This document shows positions 29,252-38,381 of a DNA stretch of 64,000 bases, piece by piece. Numbering within the stretch: the first letter of the stretch is position 1; the number at the start of each line of letters is the position of its first letter. The position numbers and the translations under genes were made by a program. The stretch comes from Halobacillus massiliensis (GTDB taxonomy: Bacteria > Bacillota > Bacilli > Bacillales > Halobacillaceae), in contig NZ_LT800499.1 in assembly GCF_900166625.1 (NCBI RefSeq), positions 1,756,115 to 1,820,114 on the forward strand, written 5' to 3'. A model generated the notes under the pieces. It saw only the letters and a program-made list of their open reading frames with translations, was not told the DNA's origin and did not search any database.

Positions 29252-31897
29252 ATGGCAGAAAAAGTAGTATTAATAGATGGAAACAGTATAGCCTACCGGG
29301 CGTTCTTTGCCCTGCCTTTACTTAATAATGATAAAGGTGTTTATACAAATGCTGTATATGGTTTTACTACAATGTTGTTGAAAATTTTAGAAGAGGATAA
29401 GCCTGATCATCTGCTGGTTGCTTTTGATGCAGGGAAGACCACTTTCAGGCATAGTACGTACACAGAATATAAAGGCGGCAGACAGAAGACCCCTCCTGAA
29501 TTATCCGAACAGTTTCCTGTATTAAAAGAATTGCTCGAAGCTTTTGGAATTCCCTTCTATCAACTGGATCAGTATGAAGCCGACGATATCATAGGAACAT
29601 TAGCAACAAAGGCTGATGCAAAGGAATATGATGTAAAGGTCATCTCTGGAGATAAGGATTTGCTTCAACTTGTCAGTGAGCGGACAAAAGTGACTTTAAC
29701 GAAAAAAGGAATCACCAATGTAGATACTTATGATCCCGCCTTTTTACAAGAAAAAATCGGCATCCGTCCGGATCAGGTCATCGATTTAAAAGCTCTGATG
29801 GGAGACAGCTCTGATAATATTCCTGGTGTTCCCGGCGTCGGAGAGAAGACAGCAGTTAAACTCTTAAAGCAGTTTGATAAGCTTGAAAATCTTTATGACA
29901 ACCTGGAAGATGTCAGCGGTAAAAAACTTAAAGAAAAGCTTGAAACGAATAGAGACGAGGCTTTTATGAGCAAGCAGCTTGTTACGATTGAACGGGAGGC
30001 CCCGATTGAAATTGATTTAAGCGATATCGCATACCAAGGGTATGAATCACAAAAAGTCCAGAACGTATTCCGTGAATTAGGGTTTCAATCTCTCGTTTCC
30101 CGGGTTTCACAGGGGGAGGATGAGGATGAACCCGCTGTTAGCGAAGAATTTGAGCCTGTAAATTTTGAAGTGATTACTGAGCTGAAAGAAGAACTGATCA
30201 CAGGGCATGAAGCTTTAGTGGTCGAAATGCTTCAGGAAAATTATCACCATTCTCCAATAGTGGGGATATCAATTGTTAATAAAGAGAAAAGCTATTTTAT
30301 TACGATAGAAAATGCCCGGGAATCGAGCGTGTTTCATTCATGGGCTGAAAATCCTTCTAAAGAAAAGTGGGTATTTGATGCTAAACGGACACATGTCGCT
30401 TTAAGACATCACGGCATAACTCTTGAAGGAGTCACGTTTGACATGCTCTTAGCTTCTTATTTAATCAATCCTTCAGAAAACAATCACGATATACCAGCCA
30501 TCGCCCATAGATTGGACGAGCGTGCTGTGAAATATGATGAAGAGGTTTACGGCAAAGGGGCAAAGATGAAGCTTCCTGATAATAATAATGTAATGTATGA
30601 ACATGTTGTCAGAAAAACAGAGATACTTTATCGGTTGAAAGAAAAAATGGAAAAGCAGCTGAAGGATAATGAGCAACACCAGCTATTCACTGATCTTGAA
30701 ATGCCCTTAACGCTTATTTTAGGTGAGATGGAATACTGTGGCGTCAAAGTAGATGTAGAGCGTCTTAAAGATATGAAAGCAGATTTACAACAGCGCCTTG
30801 ATCAGGTGAAAAGTGAAATTTATGAATTGGCTGGCGAAGAATTCAATTTAAATTCTCCGAAACAGCTAGGGCCGATCTTATTTGAAAAGCTTGACCTTCC
30901 TGTTATTAAGAAAACAAAAACGGGTTACTCAACGTCTGCTGATGTGCTGGAACAGCTTGAAGACCAGCATGAAGTGGTTGCTAAGATTCTTTTATACCGC
31001 CAGCTTGGAAAACTTCAGTCTACCTATATTGAAGGACTCCTTAAGGTGGTGGATGAAAAGTCAAATAAAATTCATACCCGTTTTAACCAGGCGCTTACAC
31101 AAACCGGAAGACTCAGTTCGATTGAGCCCAACCTTCAGAACATTCCTATTCGCCTGGAAGAAGGCAGAAAAATCAGGCAGGCGTTTGTTCCTTCTAAAGA
31201 AGACTGGGTTATTTTTGCGAGTGACTATTCACAAATTGAGCTGCGAGTACTTGCACACATCGCACAGGATAAAAAATTAATCGAAGCTTTCAAAGAAGGA
31301 AGAGATATTCATACACAGACAGCAAGCGAAGTCTTTGATGTAGAGCATGATGAAGTGACAGCAAATATGAGAAGGCAGGCAAAAGCCGTAAACTTTGGTA
31401 TTGTTTACGGGATTAGTGATTACGGATTGTCGCAAAGTCTCGGTATTACTAGAAAAGAAGCAAAGCTGTTCATTGAAAAATATTTAGACAGCTATCCAGG
31501 CGTTAAACAGTATATGGATGAATCGATTCAAAATGCGAAGAGACTTGGTTATGTCTCTACATTTATGAACAGAAGAAGATACCTTCCTGATATAACGAGT
31601 CGGAATTTTAATCAAAGAAGCTTTGCAGAACGTACAGCGATGAACACACCAATCCAGGGAAGTGCAGCTGATATTATTAAAAAGGCTATGATTGATTTAG
31701 ACGAGAGGCTGAGAAAAGAAAAAATGCAGGCTCAAATGCTGCTTCAAGTTCATGATGAACTGATTCTTGAAGCTCCTAAGTCAGAAGTTGAGAAATTAGC
31801 TGAAGTTGTAGCAGATGTTATGGAGCATACGATCGAACTCGATGTACCTCTCAAAGTTGATCACTCCTATGGTCCGACTTGGTATGATGCAAAGTAA
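29252..31897 (+). CDS. polA: DNA polymerase I
   Basis: An 881-residue family A polymerase for Okazaki fragment processing and repair. The N-terminal 5'-3' exonuclease (about 1-290) has DGNSIAYRAFFALP and ADDIIGTLA. The central domain (about 310-470) is a 3'-5' exonuclease fold, but the DxE exonuclease motif is replaced (ALVVEMLQEN), so proofreading is probably absent, as in other Bacillus enzymes. The polymerase domain has DYSQIELR, the finger helix RRQAKAVNFGIVYG and HDE (QVHDELILE). An AGGAG site precedes the ATG. It heads polA-mutM-ytaF-coaE. Confidence 0.97.
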   Translation: MAEKVVLIDGNSIAYRAFFALPLLNNDKGVYTNAVYGFTTMLLKILEEDKPDHLLVAFDAGKTTFRHSTYTEYKGGRQKTPPELSEQFPVLKELLEAFGIPFYQLDQYEADDIIGTLATKADAKEYDVKVISGDKDLLQLVSERTKVTLTKKGITNVDTYDPAFLQEKIGIRPDQVIDLKALMGDSSDNIPGVPGVGEKTAVKLLKQFDKLENLYDNLEDVSGKKLKEKLETNRDEAFMSKQLVTIEREAPIEIDLSDIAYQGYESQKVQNVFRELGFQSLVSRVSQGEDEDEPAVSEEFEPVNFEVITELKEELITGHEALVVEMLQENYHHSPIVGISIVNKEKSYFITIENARESSVFHSWAENPSKEKWVFDAKRTHVALRHHGITLEGVTFDMLLASYLINPSENNHDIPAIAHRLDERAVKYDEEVYGKGAKMKLPDNNNVMYEHVVRKTEILYRLKEKMEKQLKDNEQHQLFTDLEMPLTLILGEMEYCGVKVDVERLKDMKADLQQRLDQVKSEIYELAGEEFNLNSPKQLGPILFEKLDLPVIKKTKTGYSTSADVLEQLEDQHEVVAKILLYRQLGKLQSTYIEGLLKVVDEKSNKIHTRFNQALTQTGRLSSIEPNLQNIPIRLEEGRKIRQAFVPSKEDWVIFASDYSQIELRVLAHIAQDKKLIEAFKEGRDIHTQTASEVFDVEHDEVTANMRRQAKAVNFGIVYGISDYGLSQSLGITRKEAKLFIEKYLDSYPGVKQYMDESIQNAKRLGYVSTFMNRRRYLPDITSRNFNQRSFAERTAMNTPIQGSAADIIKKAMIDLDERLRKEKMQAQMLLQVHDELILEAPKSEVEKLAEVVADVMEHTIELDVPLKVDHSYGPTWYDAK

Positions 31898-31913
31898 ATG
31901 AGGAGAATGAAGA

Positions 31914-32738
31914 ATGCCGGAATTACCGGAAGTTGAAACCGTAAGAAAAACTTTAAAAACGTTGGTTTTAGATAAAGAAATAAAAGACGTATCCATTTTC
32001 TGGGGAAATATCATTAAGAAACCGCAGGATCCTGAGATTTTCAAAAGCTTGCTGATTGGCCAGAAATTGCAGGATATTATGCGGCAGGGAAAGTTCCTTA
32101 TCTTTAAAATGACTGACATTACGATGGTTTCACACCTTCGTATGGAAGGGAAATTCGGACTTTATGAAGGCTCAGAGCCACGAGCGAAGCATACCCACGT
32201 CGTTTTTCATTTTACCGATGGAACAGAGCTGCGATACAATGATGTACGCAAATTTGGAACGATGCATTTATTTAACAAAGGAGAAGAAGGGCAGGAGAAG
32301 CCATTAAATCAATTAGGTCCTGATCCCTTTGCTCCTGCTTTTACAATTGACTATTTTTTAGAAAAACTGCAAAAAACGACCCGAAACATAAAAGCCGTCT
32401 TACTGGACCAATCCATTGTTGCAGGCCTAGGGAATATTTATGTAGACGAAGCTCTATTTCGTGCACGCATTCACCCCGAGCGGACAGCAAAAGATCTGAC
32501 TCGTGAGGAAGCAGAGCAGGTTAGGGAGAAAAGTATTGAAACGATTTTAGAAGCTGTTGAGCAAGGTGGAACAACCATTCGTACTTATTTAAACGGACAA
32601 GGGGAAATGGGAATGTTTCAGCAGAAGCTGAACGTTTACGGCAAAGAAAATACGGAGTGCCCGGGATGCGGGACACCTATTGTAAAGCTGAAAGTCAGCG
32701 GCCGGGGGACTCATATTTGTCCTGACTGCCAGGTCTGA
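31914..32738 (+). CDS. mutM: Formamidopyrimidine-DNA glycosylase
   Basis: A 274-residue bifunctional glycosylase/AP lyase that removes 8-oxoguanine and FapyG. It begins with the catalytic PELPEVETVRK, where the N-terminal proline becomes the nucleophile after Met removal. A helix-two-turn-helix and a C-terminal zinc finger (CPGCG...CPDC) follow, with the GRGTHICP hairpin. It starts 16 bases after polA with a GAGGAG site. Coupling with polA makes functional sense for base excision repair. Confidence 0.96.
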   Translation: MPELPEVETVRKTLKTLVLDKEIKDVSIFWGNIIKKPQDPEIFKSLLIGQKLQDIMRQGKFLIFKMTDITMVSHLRMEGKFGLYEGSEPRAKHTHVVFHFTDGTELRYNDVRKFGTMHLFNKGEEGQEKPLNQLGPDPFAPAFTIDYFLEKLQKTTRNIKAVLLDQSIVAGLGNIYVDEALFRARIHPERTAKDLTREEAEQVREKSIETILEAVEQGGTTIRTYLNGQGEMGMFQQKLNVYGKENTECPGCGTPIVKLKVSGRGTHICPDCQV

Positions 32739-32797
32739 CACAAAAAGAGAAAGCAGCCCATATACTATCTCACATTCAAATAGCTGAGGTGAAATAG

Positions 32798-33397
32798 ATG
32801 GGGACTGCAATTTTTCTTTTCTTGTTTGTTATGGCTGTAAGTATGGACAGCTTTGGGATCGGGTGCATTATTGGAATGAAAGGGATCCTGCTTTCAAATA
32901 GAGCCGTACTGGCCATAGCGAGTCTGTCAGGACTATTCTTTCTATGCTCAGCAATGGCAGGATTTTTGCTTCTTCCAGTTGTAGACGCTGATTTTTTTGA
33001 GCGCCTTGGAGCGATAGCGTTTATCGTTCTTGGGGTCCTCTTTTTAATTAATAACTTTCGATCGGACCAAGGTGAAGGTGAAAAGACGATTTGGAAGCAG
33101 CCGGCACAGATACTGCAAGCACCGGAAACGGCTGATATCGACCGTTCAGGAGGAATTAAAGGAAAAGAAGTTTTTATCCTCGGAATTGCTTTATCTCTGG
33201 ATACGATCGGAGCAGGTATCAGTGGTGTCTTTATTGGGGTTCCACCTCTTACGACGGCTGCATTAATTTTTTTACTGACAAGCGCTATGCTGTTTGGTGG
33301 ACTTAAGTGCGGGGCGAAGCTCAGGAATAAGCTCGGGTTTCTTTCATTTCTGCCGGGGATATTATTAATATTAATAGGGATTATAAAAATCTTCTAA
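32798..33397 (+). CDS. ytaF: YtaF-like MntP-family membrane protein
   Basis: A 199-residue membrane protein with six predicted helices in two repeats, each containing a related S-D/LDSIGxGI element (MAVSMDSFGIGCIIG and GIALSLDTIGAGISG). This is the layout of the MntP/YtaF family. B. subtilis YtaF is a sporulation-associated membrane protein of unknown function; manganese export is known for the MntP branch only. It begins about 60 bases after mutM, with a GAGGTGA site, and coaE follows 12 bases after its stop. Confidence 0.87.
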   Translation: MGTAIFLFLFVMAVSMDSFGIGCIIGMKGILLSNRAVLAIASLSGLFFLCSAMAGFLLLPVVDADFFERLGAIAFIVLGVLFLINNFRSDQGEGEKTIWKQPAQILQAPETADIDRSGGIKGKEVFILGIALSLDTIGAGISGVFIGVPPLTTAALIFLLTSAMLFGGLKCGAKLRNKLGFLSFLPGILLILIGIIKIF

Positions 33398-33409
33398 GGA
33401 GGCAGGTAT

Positions 33410-34009
33410 TTGAGTATAGTCATTGGTTTAACAGGCAGTATTGCTACAGGAAAAAGTACAATTTCCCAAATGATTAAGCAATTTAATATTCCCATAGTGG
33501 ATGCTGATATTATTTCAAGGAAAGTTGTCTTGCCTGGAGAACGAGCGTACAACAAAATTGTGGAACAATTTGGTGATGATATTTTGCATGAAGATCGAAC
33601 CATTAACCGAAAAGAACTTGGCAACATTATTTTTAGAGATGAAGGAAAAAGAAAGATTCTTAATGGAATTGTCCATCCTGAAGTCAGAAAAGAAATGAAG
33701 AGAGAAAGAGACGACTATTTAAAGAGCGGTGTAAAAGCGGTCGTTCTTGATATTCCATTATTATTTGAAAGTAAACTAACGGATTATGTCGACAGAACTC
33801 TGGTGGTTTATGCGGACTCAAGTACACAGTTGAATCGGTTGATGGAAAGAGATGGGTCAGAAGAAGCTGAAGCCTTAGAACGCATTCAGTCACAAATTGC
33901 AGCCTCTCAAAAAGCAGAGTGGGCAGATGCTGTAATTGATAATAGCGGGACTCGTGAACAAAGTTTTGAACAGCTGAAAAATATACTTACCGAATGGGAA
34001 GTCATTTAA
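33410..34009 (+). CDS. coaE: Dephospho-CoA kinase
   Basis: A 199-residue P-loop kinase that phosphorylates the ribose 3'-OH of dephospho-CoA, the last step of coenzyme A synthesis. GLTGSIATGKST (residues 6-17) is the Walker A loop. DADIISRKVV and the LDIPLLFES segment form the CoA site. The TTG start at 33410 follows AAGGAGG. It is the last gene of the polA-mutM-ytaF-coaE operon, and a strong terminator follows. Confidence 0.95.
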   Translation: MSIVIGLTGSIATGKSTISQMIKQFNIPIVDADIISRKVVLPGERAYNKIVEQFGDDILHEDRTINRKELGNIIFRDEGKRKILNGIVHPEVRKEMKRERDDYLKSGVKAVVLDIPLLFESKLTDYVDRTLVVYADSSTQLNRLMERDGSEEAEALERIQSQIAASQKAEWADAVIDNSGTREQSFEQLKNILTEWEVI

Positions 34010-34049
34010 GAAGATGATAAAGCGTAGACTTTATCATCTTCTTTTTTTT
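34008..34049 (+). terminator. Terminator after coaE
   Basis: A 15-base stem (AAGAAGATGATAAAG with CTTTATCATCTTCTT) overlaps the coaE stop and ends in a run of T. The rest of the gap to gapB (34050-34240) shows no gene; the gapB promoter follows. Confidence 0.92.
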
Positions 34050-34240
34050 CGATTAACACTTTTATCGCTTGAGAGTGATTAGCCTTCACAGGAAGACGGC
34101 CATCTTTTTGTTTAAATCTTAAGTTAGAAAATGCTTATCATTGGAGACGCCTATTATTACAGGATGGAGAGGATGTTTTTAAGCCTGAACTAAGGTTTAT
34201 TCTGCCACATTTTGTTCACAAACCTTTTTTATAAAATAGG

Positions 34241-34269
34241 CTACAAAAGCGTTACCAATGTGTTATACT
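34241..34269 (+). promoter_or_regulatory. gapB promoter with CcpN operator over the -10
   Basis: A weak -35 (CTACAA, 34241-34246) and TATACT (34264-34269) are 17 bases apart. TGTGTTATACT (34259-34269) fits the published CcpN operator pattern TRTGHYATAYW at every position and overlaps the -10. CcpN represses gapB and pckA during glycolysis in B. subtilis, so the gene and site agree. The ccpN gene is not in the window. Confidence 0.7.
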
Positions 34270-34318
34270 AATTCTGAAAAATGATTTAAGGGTATATCAC
34301 ATATAGGAGGCTTGTCTT

Positions 34319-35353
34319 ATGGAGAAAACAAGAATAGCTATTAATGGTCTAGGGAGAATAGGGAGAATGGTCTTTAGGAAGGCGGTTCTCGATGAATCCA
34401 TCGAGCTTGTAGCCGTTAATGCAAGTTATCCTCCTGAAACGATAGCACATTTGCTTAAATATGATAGTGTTCATGGAAGATTTGATGGGGAAATTGAACC
34501 GGTCGAAAACGGATTAATCATAAATGGTAAAACGGTACAGCTTTGTTCTACAAGGAATCCATTAGAACTTCCTTGGAAAGAGCTAAATATTGATATTGTC
34601 ATTGAAGCTACAGGTAAGTTTAATACAGGGGAAGAAGCATCCCTTCATATACAATCAGGAGCTAAGAAGGTAATCATTACAGCTCCAGGTAAATCCGTAG
34701 ATGCAACCATTGTAATGGGAGTTAATGAAGATGTTTATAATCCTGAAGAACATGATGTCATCTCAAATGCATCCTGCACGACTAACTGCTTAGCTCCTGT
34801 TGTTAAAGTACTTGAAGACCATTTTGGAATCGAAAATGGTCTTATGACCACAGTCCATGCCTTTACAAATGATCAGAAAAATTTAGATAACCCTCATAAG
34901 GATTTACGCAGGGCGCGTGGATGTACCCAGTCTATTATTCCTACATCTACGGGAGCTGCTAAAGCGCTCGGGGAAGTGATCCCTTCAGTAAAAGGAAAGC
35001 TTAATGGTATGGCGCTAAGAGTTCCTACTCCTAATGTTTCTCTAGTCGATTTAGTAGTGGACGTGAAAAAAGACGTAAGTGAAGAACAAGTAAATCAAGC
35101 CTTTAAACATGTAAGTAAAGGAGAAATGAAAGGTTTTATTGAGTTCAGCGATGAACCTTTAGTTTCTGTTGATTACACGACTTCTCCCGCTTCTGCTATA
35201 GTTGATGGTTTATCCACTCAGGTGATGGGCGACAGAAAAGTAAAAGTCTTAGCATGGTATGATAATGAGTGGGGATATTCCTGCAGAGTTGTCGACCTGG
35301 CAAAACATGTGGGGAAGTTTTTAAAACAGGAAAAACCGGCTAAAGTATCTTAA
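34319..35353 (+). CDS. gapB: Gluconeogenic glyceraldehyde-3-phosphate dehydrogenase
   Basis: A 344-residue GAPDH. The N-terminal Rossmann motif is INGLGRIGRMVFRKA and the catalytic cysteine is C153 in SNASCTTNCLAP. The position next to speD and nrdR, the NAS segment in place of NDP after the second strand (VAVNASYPPET) and the CcpN-like operator identify it as GapB, the NADP-preferring gluconeogenic form, rather than glycolytic GapA. An AGGAGG site precedes the ATG. Expression should be high on organic acids and low on sugars. Confidence 0.92.
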   Translation: MEKTRIAINGLGRIGRMVFRKAVLDESIELVAVNASYPPETIAHLLKYDSVHGRFDGEIEPVENGLIINGKTVQLCSTRNPLELPWKELNIDIVIEATGKFNTGEEASLHIQSGAKKVIITAPGKSVDATIVMGVNEDVYNPEEHDVISNASCTTNCLAPVVKVLEDHFGIENGLMTTVHAFTNDQKNLDNPHKDLRRARGCTQSIIPTSTGAAKALGEVIPSVKGKLNGMALRVPTPNVSLVDLVVDVKKDVSEEQVNQAFKHVSKGEMKGFIEFSDEPLVSVDYTTSPASAIVDGLSTQVMGDRKVKVLAWYDNEWGYSCRVVDLAKHVGKFLKQEKPAKVS

Positions 35354-35416
35354 TTACTAGAAATTATTCCCGTTGTGTCTTATAATGATCACCATCGACC
35401 CGAAAGTAAAAGTTTC

Positions 35417-35445
35417 TTGCAAAAACAGGATAAACCGTATATACT
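35417..35445 (+). promoter_or_regulatory. Promoter of speD with long leader
   Basis: TTGCAA at 35417-35422 and TATACT at 35440-35445 are 17 bases apart. The transcript would carry a leader of about 130 nt. It contains GTTAG...CTAAC arms at about 35490-35511 and a TTAGGAC direct repeat, which could be regulatory. Confidence 0.6.
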
Positions 35446-35584
35446 TTTTTTGAACTTCTGAATACTGCTTCTTCATGTCTGCTCAAAGGGTTAGGACCTC
35501 TTAGGACTAACTTTCCCCCGTGGTAGTACATGTCTGTTTATTCAGAAGGCAAAATTAGTCACTGTACAAAAAGGGGGATCCTCG

Positions 35585-35962
35585 ATGGATACAATGGGAA
35601 GACATGTAATTGCCGAACTATGGGATTGTAATGAAGATAAATTAAATGATATGACGTATATTGAACAAGTTTTTGTGGACGCCGCTCTTAAAGCAGGCGC
35701 TGAAGTGCGTGAAGTTGCTTTTCATAAATTTGCTCCACACGGAGTAAGCGGAGTTGTTATCATTTCAGAATCTCACTTAACGATTCACAGTTTCCCTGAG
35801 CATGGATATGCAAGTATAGATGTTTATACTTGCGGCGATCGTATAGATCCAAACGTAGCTGCACAGTTTATTGTTGATGCTCTTGAAGCTGGAAGAAATG
35901 AAACGGTTGAAGTACCGAGAGGGATGGGACCGGTAGAAGTTCAGCAGTCGCGCGCTTTATAA
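35585..35962 (+). CDS. speD: S-adenosylmethionine decarboxylase proenzyme
   Basis: A 125-residue prokaryotic AdoMet decarboxylase that makes the aminopropyl donor for spermidine. The proenzyme is expected to cleave itself between E62 and S63 ([10 protein letters not shown]), turning S63 into the pyruvoyl cofactor. H68 and the cysteine in DVYTCGD support catalysis. Length matches B. subtilis SpeD. The ATG lies after AAGGGGG. No classical speE is in the window; the operon enzyme at 2716 is the only aminopropyltransferase-like protein here. A perfect terminator follows. Confidence 0.97.
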   Translation: MDTMGRHVIAELWDCNEDKLNDMTYIEQVFVDAALKAGAEVREVAFHKFAPHGVSGVVIISESHLTIHSFPEHGYASIDVYTCGDRIDPNVAAQFIVDALEAGRNETVEVPRGMGPVEVQQSRAL

Positions 35963-35974
35963 ATTCAGATTTAA

Positions 35975-36007
35975 ATCACACAGGGAGAAACCTGTGTGAT
36001 TTTTTTA
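35975..36007 (+). terminator. Terminator after speD
   Basis: ATCACACAGG and CCTGTGTGAT form a ten-base perfect stem followed by a T run. Confidence 0.94.
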
Positions 36008-36095
36008 TCTTTGCTTTTTTCCCTTACTTTTCTTTTTAGTAAAACGTGTTAAAATAAAAACAGATCATGTCGAATTTTCGTAAGGGGTTATGTCA

Positions 36096-36473
36096 TTGAA
36101 ACAGTTTTTTTCAAAATACTTTAGTAATCATACCGAGACAAGTGAAACACATAAAGATCCGGAGCTGGTGACTCATTACTACAAAGCGAAGAGAGATGAA
36201 GTGTTTCATGCAGTCGAATCTCTATTTCCCCCGCCATCAGAAAAAGCTGCAGTTTCTAAAGAACGTGGCGAAATATCTATAAATTACAAAGGAAAGCGTA
36301 AGGCGTTTGTAGTTGCTACGGTAATTATGGTACGTCCATTTGAAACGGCCGTTGATTTTTCAGTAACGACTGATTCAGGCGGCCCGGTTGATTTTGGTTT
36401 CAGCCATAATTTAGTTGTTGAGGCATACAATAAGCTAAACCGCCAGTTCACTAAACTCGAGAAAAGAAGATAG
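36096..36473 (+). CDS. Uncharacterised small cytosolic protein
   Basis: A 125-residue soluble protein that I do not recognise by function. It has no membrane segment or signal peptide; an acidic-basic N-terminus is followed by a predicted alpha/beta body with ISINYKGKRKAFVVATVIMVRPFETAVDFSV-like strands and a basic end. I prefer the TTG at 36096, eight bases after AAGGGG, over the ATG at 36090, which is two bases after it. It lies between speD and nrdR, 32 bases before nrdR, with no terminator between, so it may share a transcript with nrdR. Confidence 0.75.
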   Translation: MKQFFSKYFSNHTETSETHKDPELVTHYYKAKRDEVFHAVESLFPPPSEKAAVSKERGEISINYKGKRKAFVVATVIMVRPFETAVDFSVTTDSGGPVDFGFSHNLVVEAYNKLNRQFTKLEKRR

Positions 36474-36505
36474 ATATAGAAAAAGATATGTGGAGATGAT
36501 TAACT

Positions 36506-36970
36506 TTGAAGTGTCCGAATTGCCACTATAAAAGTACGCGCGTGTTAGATTCCAGACCGATAGAGGATGGACATGCCATCCGGAGACGACGGGAATGCGA
36601 AAAATGCGAATTCCGTTATACAACTTTTGAGCGTCTGGAAGAGGTTCCGTTAATTGTTGTGAAAAAGGAAGGAACACGCGAAGAGTTTAGTCGGGAAAAA
36701 CTGATGCGTGGATTAATCCGAGCTTGTGAAAAACGGCCGGTAGCTGTTGAAGAACTGGAAAAGGTAACACAGGATATCGAGAAAGAGTTGCGAAACCGTG
36801 GAGTATCTGAAGTGAAAAGCAAGGATATCGGGGAAATGGTGATGGGTCACTTGTCTGGAATTGATGAGGTCGCTTATGTTCGATTTGCGTCTGTTTACCG
36901 TCAATTTAAAGATATTAATGTATTTATAGATGAACTAAAAGAATTAATTAAGCATGAAGAAAAAGAATGA
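36506..36970 (+). CDS. nrdR: Ribonucleotide reductase repressor NrdR
   Basis: A 154-residue transcriptional repressor. The zinc ribbon has C3, C6, C31 and C34, with the basic DNA-contacting RRRREC between, and an ATP-cone domain (about 48-140) senses dATP/ATP. It binds NrdR boxes upstream of ribonucleotide reductase genes, which are not in this window. TTG start after a GGAGATGA site. A terminator separates it from dnaB. Confidence 0.95.
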   Translation: MKCPNCHYKSTRVLDSRPIEDGHAIRRRRECEKCEFRYTTFERLEEVPLIVVKKEGTREEFSREKLMRGLIRACEKRPVAVEELEKVTQDIEKELRNRGVSEVKSKDIGEMVMGHLSGIDEVAYVRFASVYRQFKDINVFIDELKELIKHEEKE

Positions 36971-36998
36971 GCCCCTTCTTCGGCTCATTTTCTTTTTT
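36966..36998 (+). terminator. Terminator after nrdR
   Basis: AATGAGCC and GGCTCATT form an eight-base stem, overlapping the end of nrdR, followed by a T-rich tract. Confidence 0.88.
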
Positions 36999-37026
36999 AA
37001 ATGCTTGAGAGAAAGGGGGGCCCTAA

Positions 37027-38367
37027 ATGGATTCATCAATAGGAAAGATACTTCCGGTCGATGGTTTCATCATTACAAAATCAGGGGTGACACCGAAGGA
37101 TGATCAGGTGGCACTTACCCACTTATACCAGCCGATTTTAGGCCAATTGCCGATTTCTATCTACCAATTCTTATGCAGTGAGTATGAGACGAATAAAGAG
37201 GTTCAAAAGCAGTCCCACCATACCTTGATGACCTATTTATCTATTCCGTTGGATAAATTTTATAATGCGCGAAGAATGCTTGAAGCAATTGGTTTGCTAA
37301 AGACGTATGTCAGCCAGCAAGAGAATAGAGAATATATATATGAAATTTGTCCTCCATTTTCTCCTGAGGAGTTTTTCAAAGATACGTTTCTGTCACTATT
37401 GCTTCAGCACGAAATTGGCAAGGATAAATCCACACAACTTAAGATGAGATTTCAAAGAGCAGAAACCTCTTATGATGGGTTTAAAGAGATGACAGCCAGC
37501 TTTGAGGAAATATTTCATCAGGGGCTTCCTGCATCGAGCGAGGAGGATATCGCTTCTTCTCAGAAGGTAACACCTGCAAAGGGACCGATCGTTCTGAACA
37601 ATCGCATAGATTTTACGTGGCTTGAGGATGCATTAAAACAGCGGATGTATCCTTCCAGCAAAATACTTAGTGGTATTAACAAAAAATTGATTGTTCAGCT
37701 GGCTGCCCTCTATAACTTGTCCACTACTGAAATAGAAAAGGCTCTTACATGGGCAATTAACGATGAAAATGAGCTGGATGTCGAAGAGTTCAAGTCAGCA
37801 TGCCATGATTTCATGAAAAAGAATAAATCTACTGCTGATACAGAAAACAGCAGGGAAAAAGCAGCGGTCCAGTCAGCTGACAAGCCCTTAAGCAAGGAAG
37901 AGCAGTTCGTCCAAATGCTAGAGCGGATTTCTCCTAAAGAACTTCTGGAAGATGTATCTAACGGTAACCAGGCAGCAGACGGAGATCTGCGCATGATTCG
38001 TGATGTAATGACAGAGCAAGGGCTGACGCCGGGGGTAATGAATGTCCTTGTGCACTATGTTCTTTTAAAAACGGATATGAAACTCTCTAAACCTTATCTT
38101 GAAAAGATTGCAAGTCACTGGACAAGAAAAAATGTTACTACGGTTCGACAGGCGATGAATTTAGCAAAAGCTGAGCATCAGAAATATCAGCAATGGGGCA
38201 GGCAGCGCTCATCTTACCGCAAGCAGCAGAGTAAAGAGGTCATTCCAGAATGGTTTAAGAAACAGGATGAAAAAAGAGAGCAGGAGCAGGTTGTTGGTGC
38301 ATCCTTTGATACAAATGATATTGCTGAGAGAATCCGTAGGCTATCTGGCAATAATAAGGAAATGTAA
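37027..38367 (+). CDS. dnaB: Replication initiation/membrane attachment protein DnaB
   Basis: A 446-residue primosome protein (the Firmicute DnaB, not the helicase). With DnaD and DnaI it loads the replicative helicase at oriC and at restart sites. An N-terminal winged-helix-like domain (about 1-120) is followed by two DnaB/DnaD C-terminal-type helical domains (about 190-270 and 300-400); the linkers are charged. Slightly shorter than B. subtilis DnaB (472). The start follows AAAGGGGGG. dnaI starts 14 bases downstream, so helicase loader parts are co-expressed. Confidence 0.92.
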   Translation: MDSSIGKILPVDGFIITKSGVTPKDDQVALTHLYQPILGQLPISIYQFLCSEYETNKEVQKQSHHTLMTYLSIPLDKFYNARRMLEAIGLLKTYVSQQENREYIYEICPPFSPEEFFKDTFLSLLLQHEIGKDKSTQLKMRFQRAETSYDGFKEMTASFEEIFHQGLPASSEEDIASSQKVTPAKGPIVLNNRIDFTWLEDALKQRMYPSSKILSGINKKLIVQLAALYNLSTTEIEKALTWAINDENELDVEEFKSACHDFMKKNKSTADTENSREKAAVQSADKPLSKEEQFVQMLERISPKELLEDVSNGNQAADGDLRMIRDVMTEQGLTPGVMNVLVHYVLLKTDMKLSKPYLEKIASHWTRKNVTTVRQAMNLAKAEHQKYQQWGRQRSSYRKQQSKEVIPEWFKKQDEKREQEQVVGASFDTNDIAERIRRLSGNNKEM

Positions 38368-38381
38368 GGAGGTGTCAGCAT

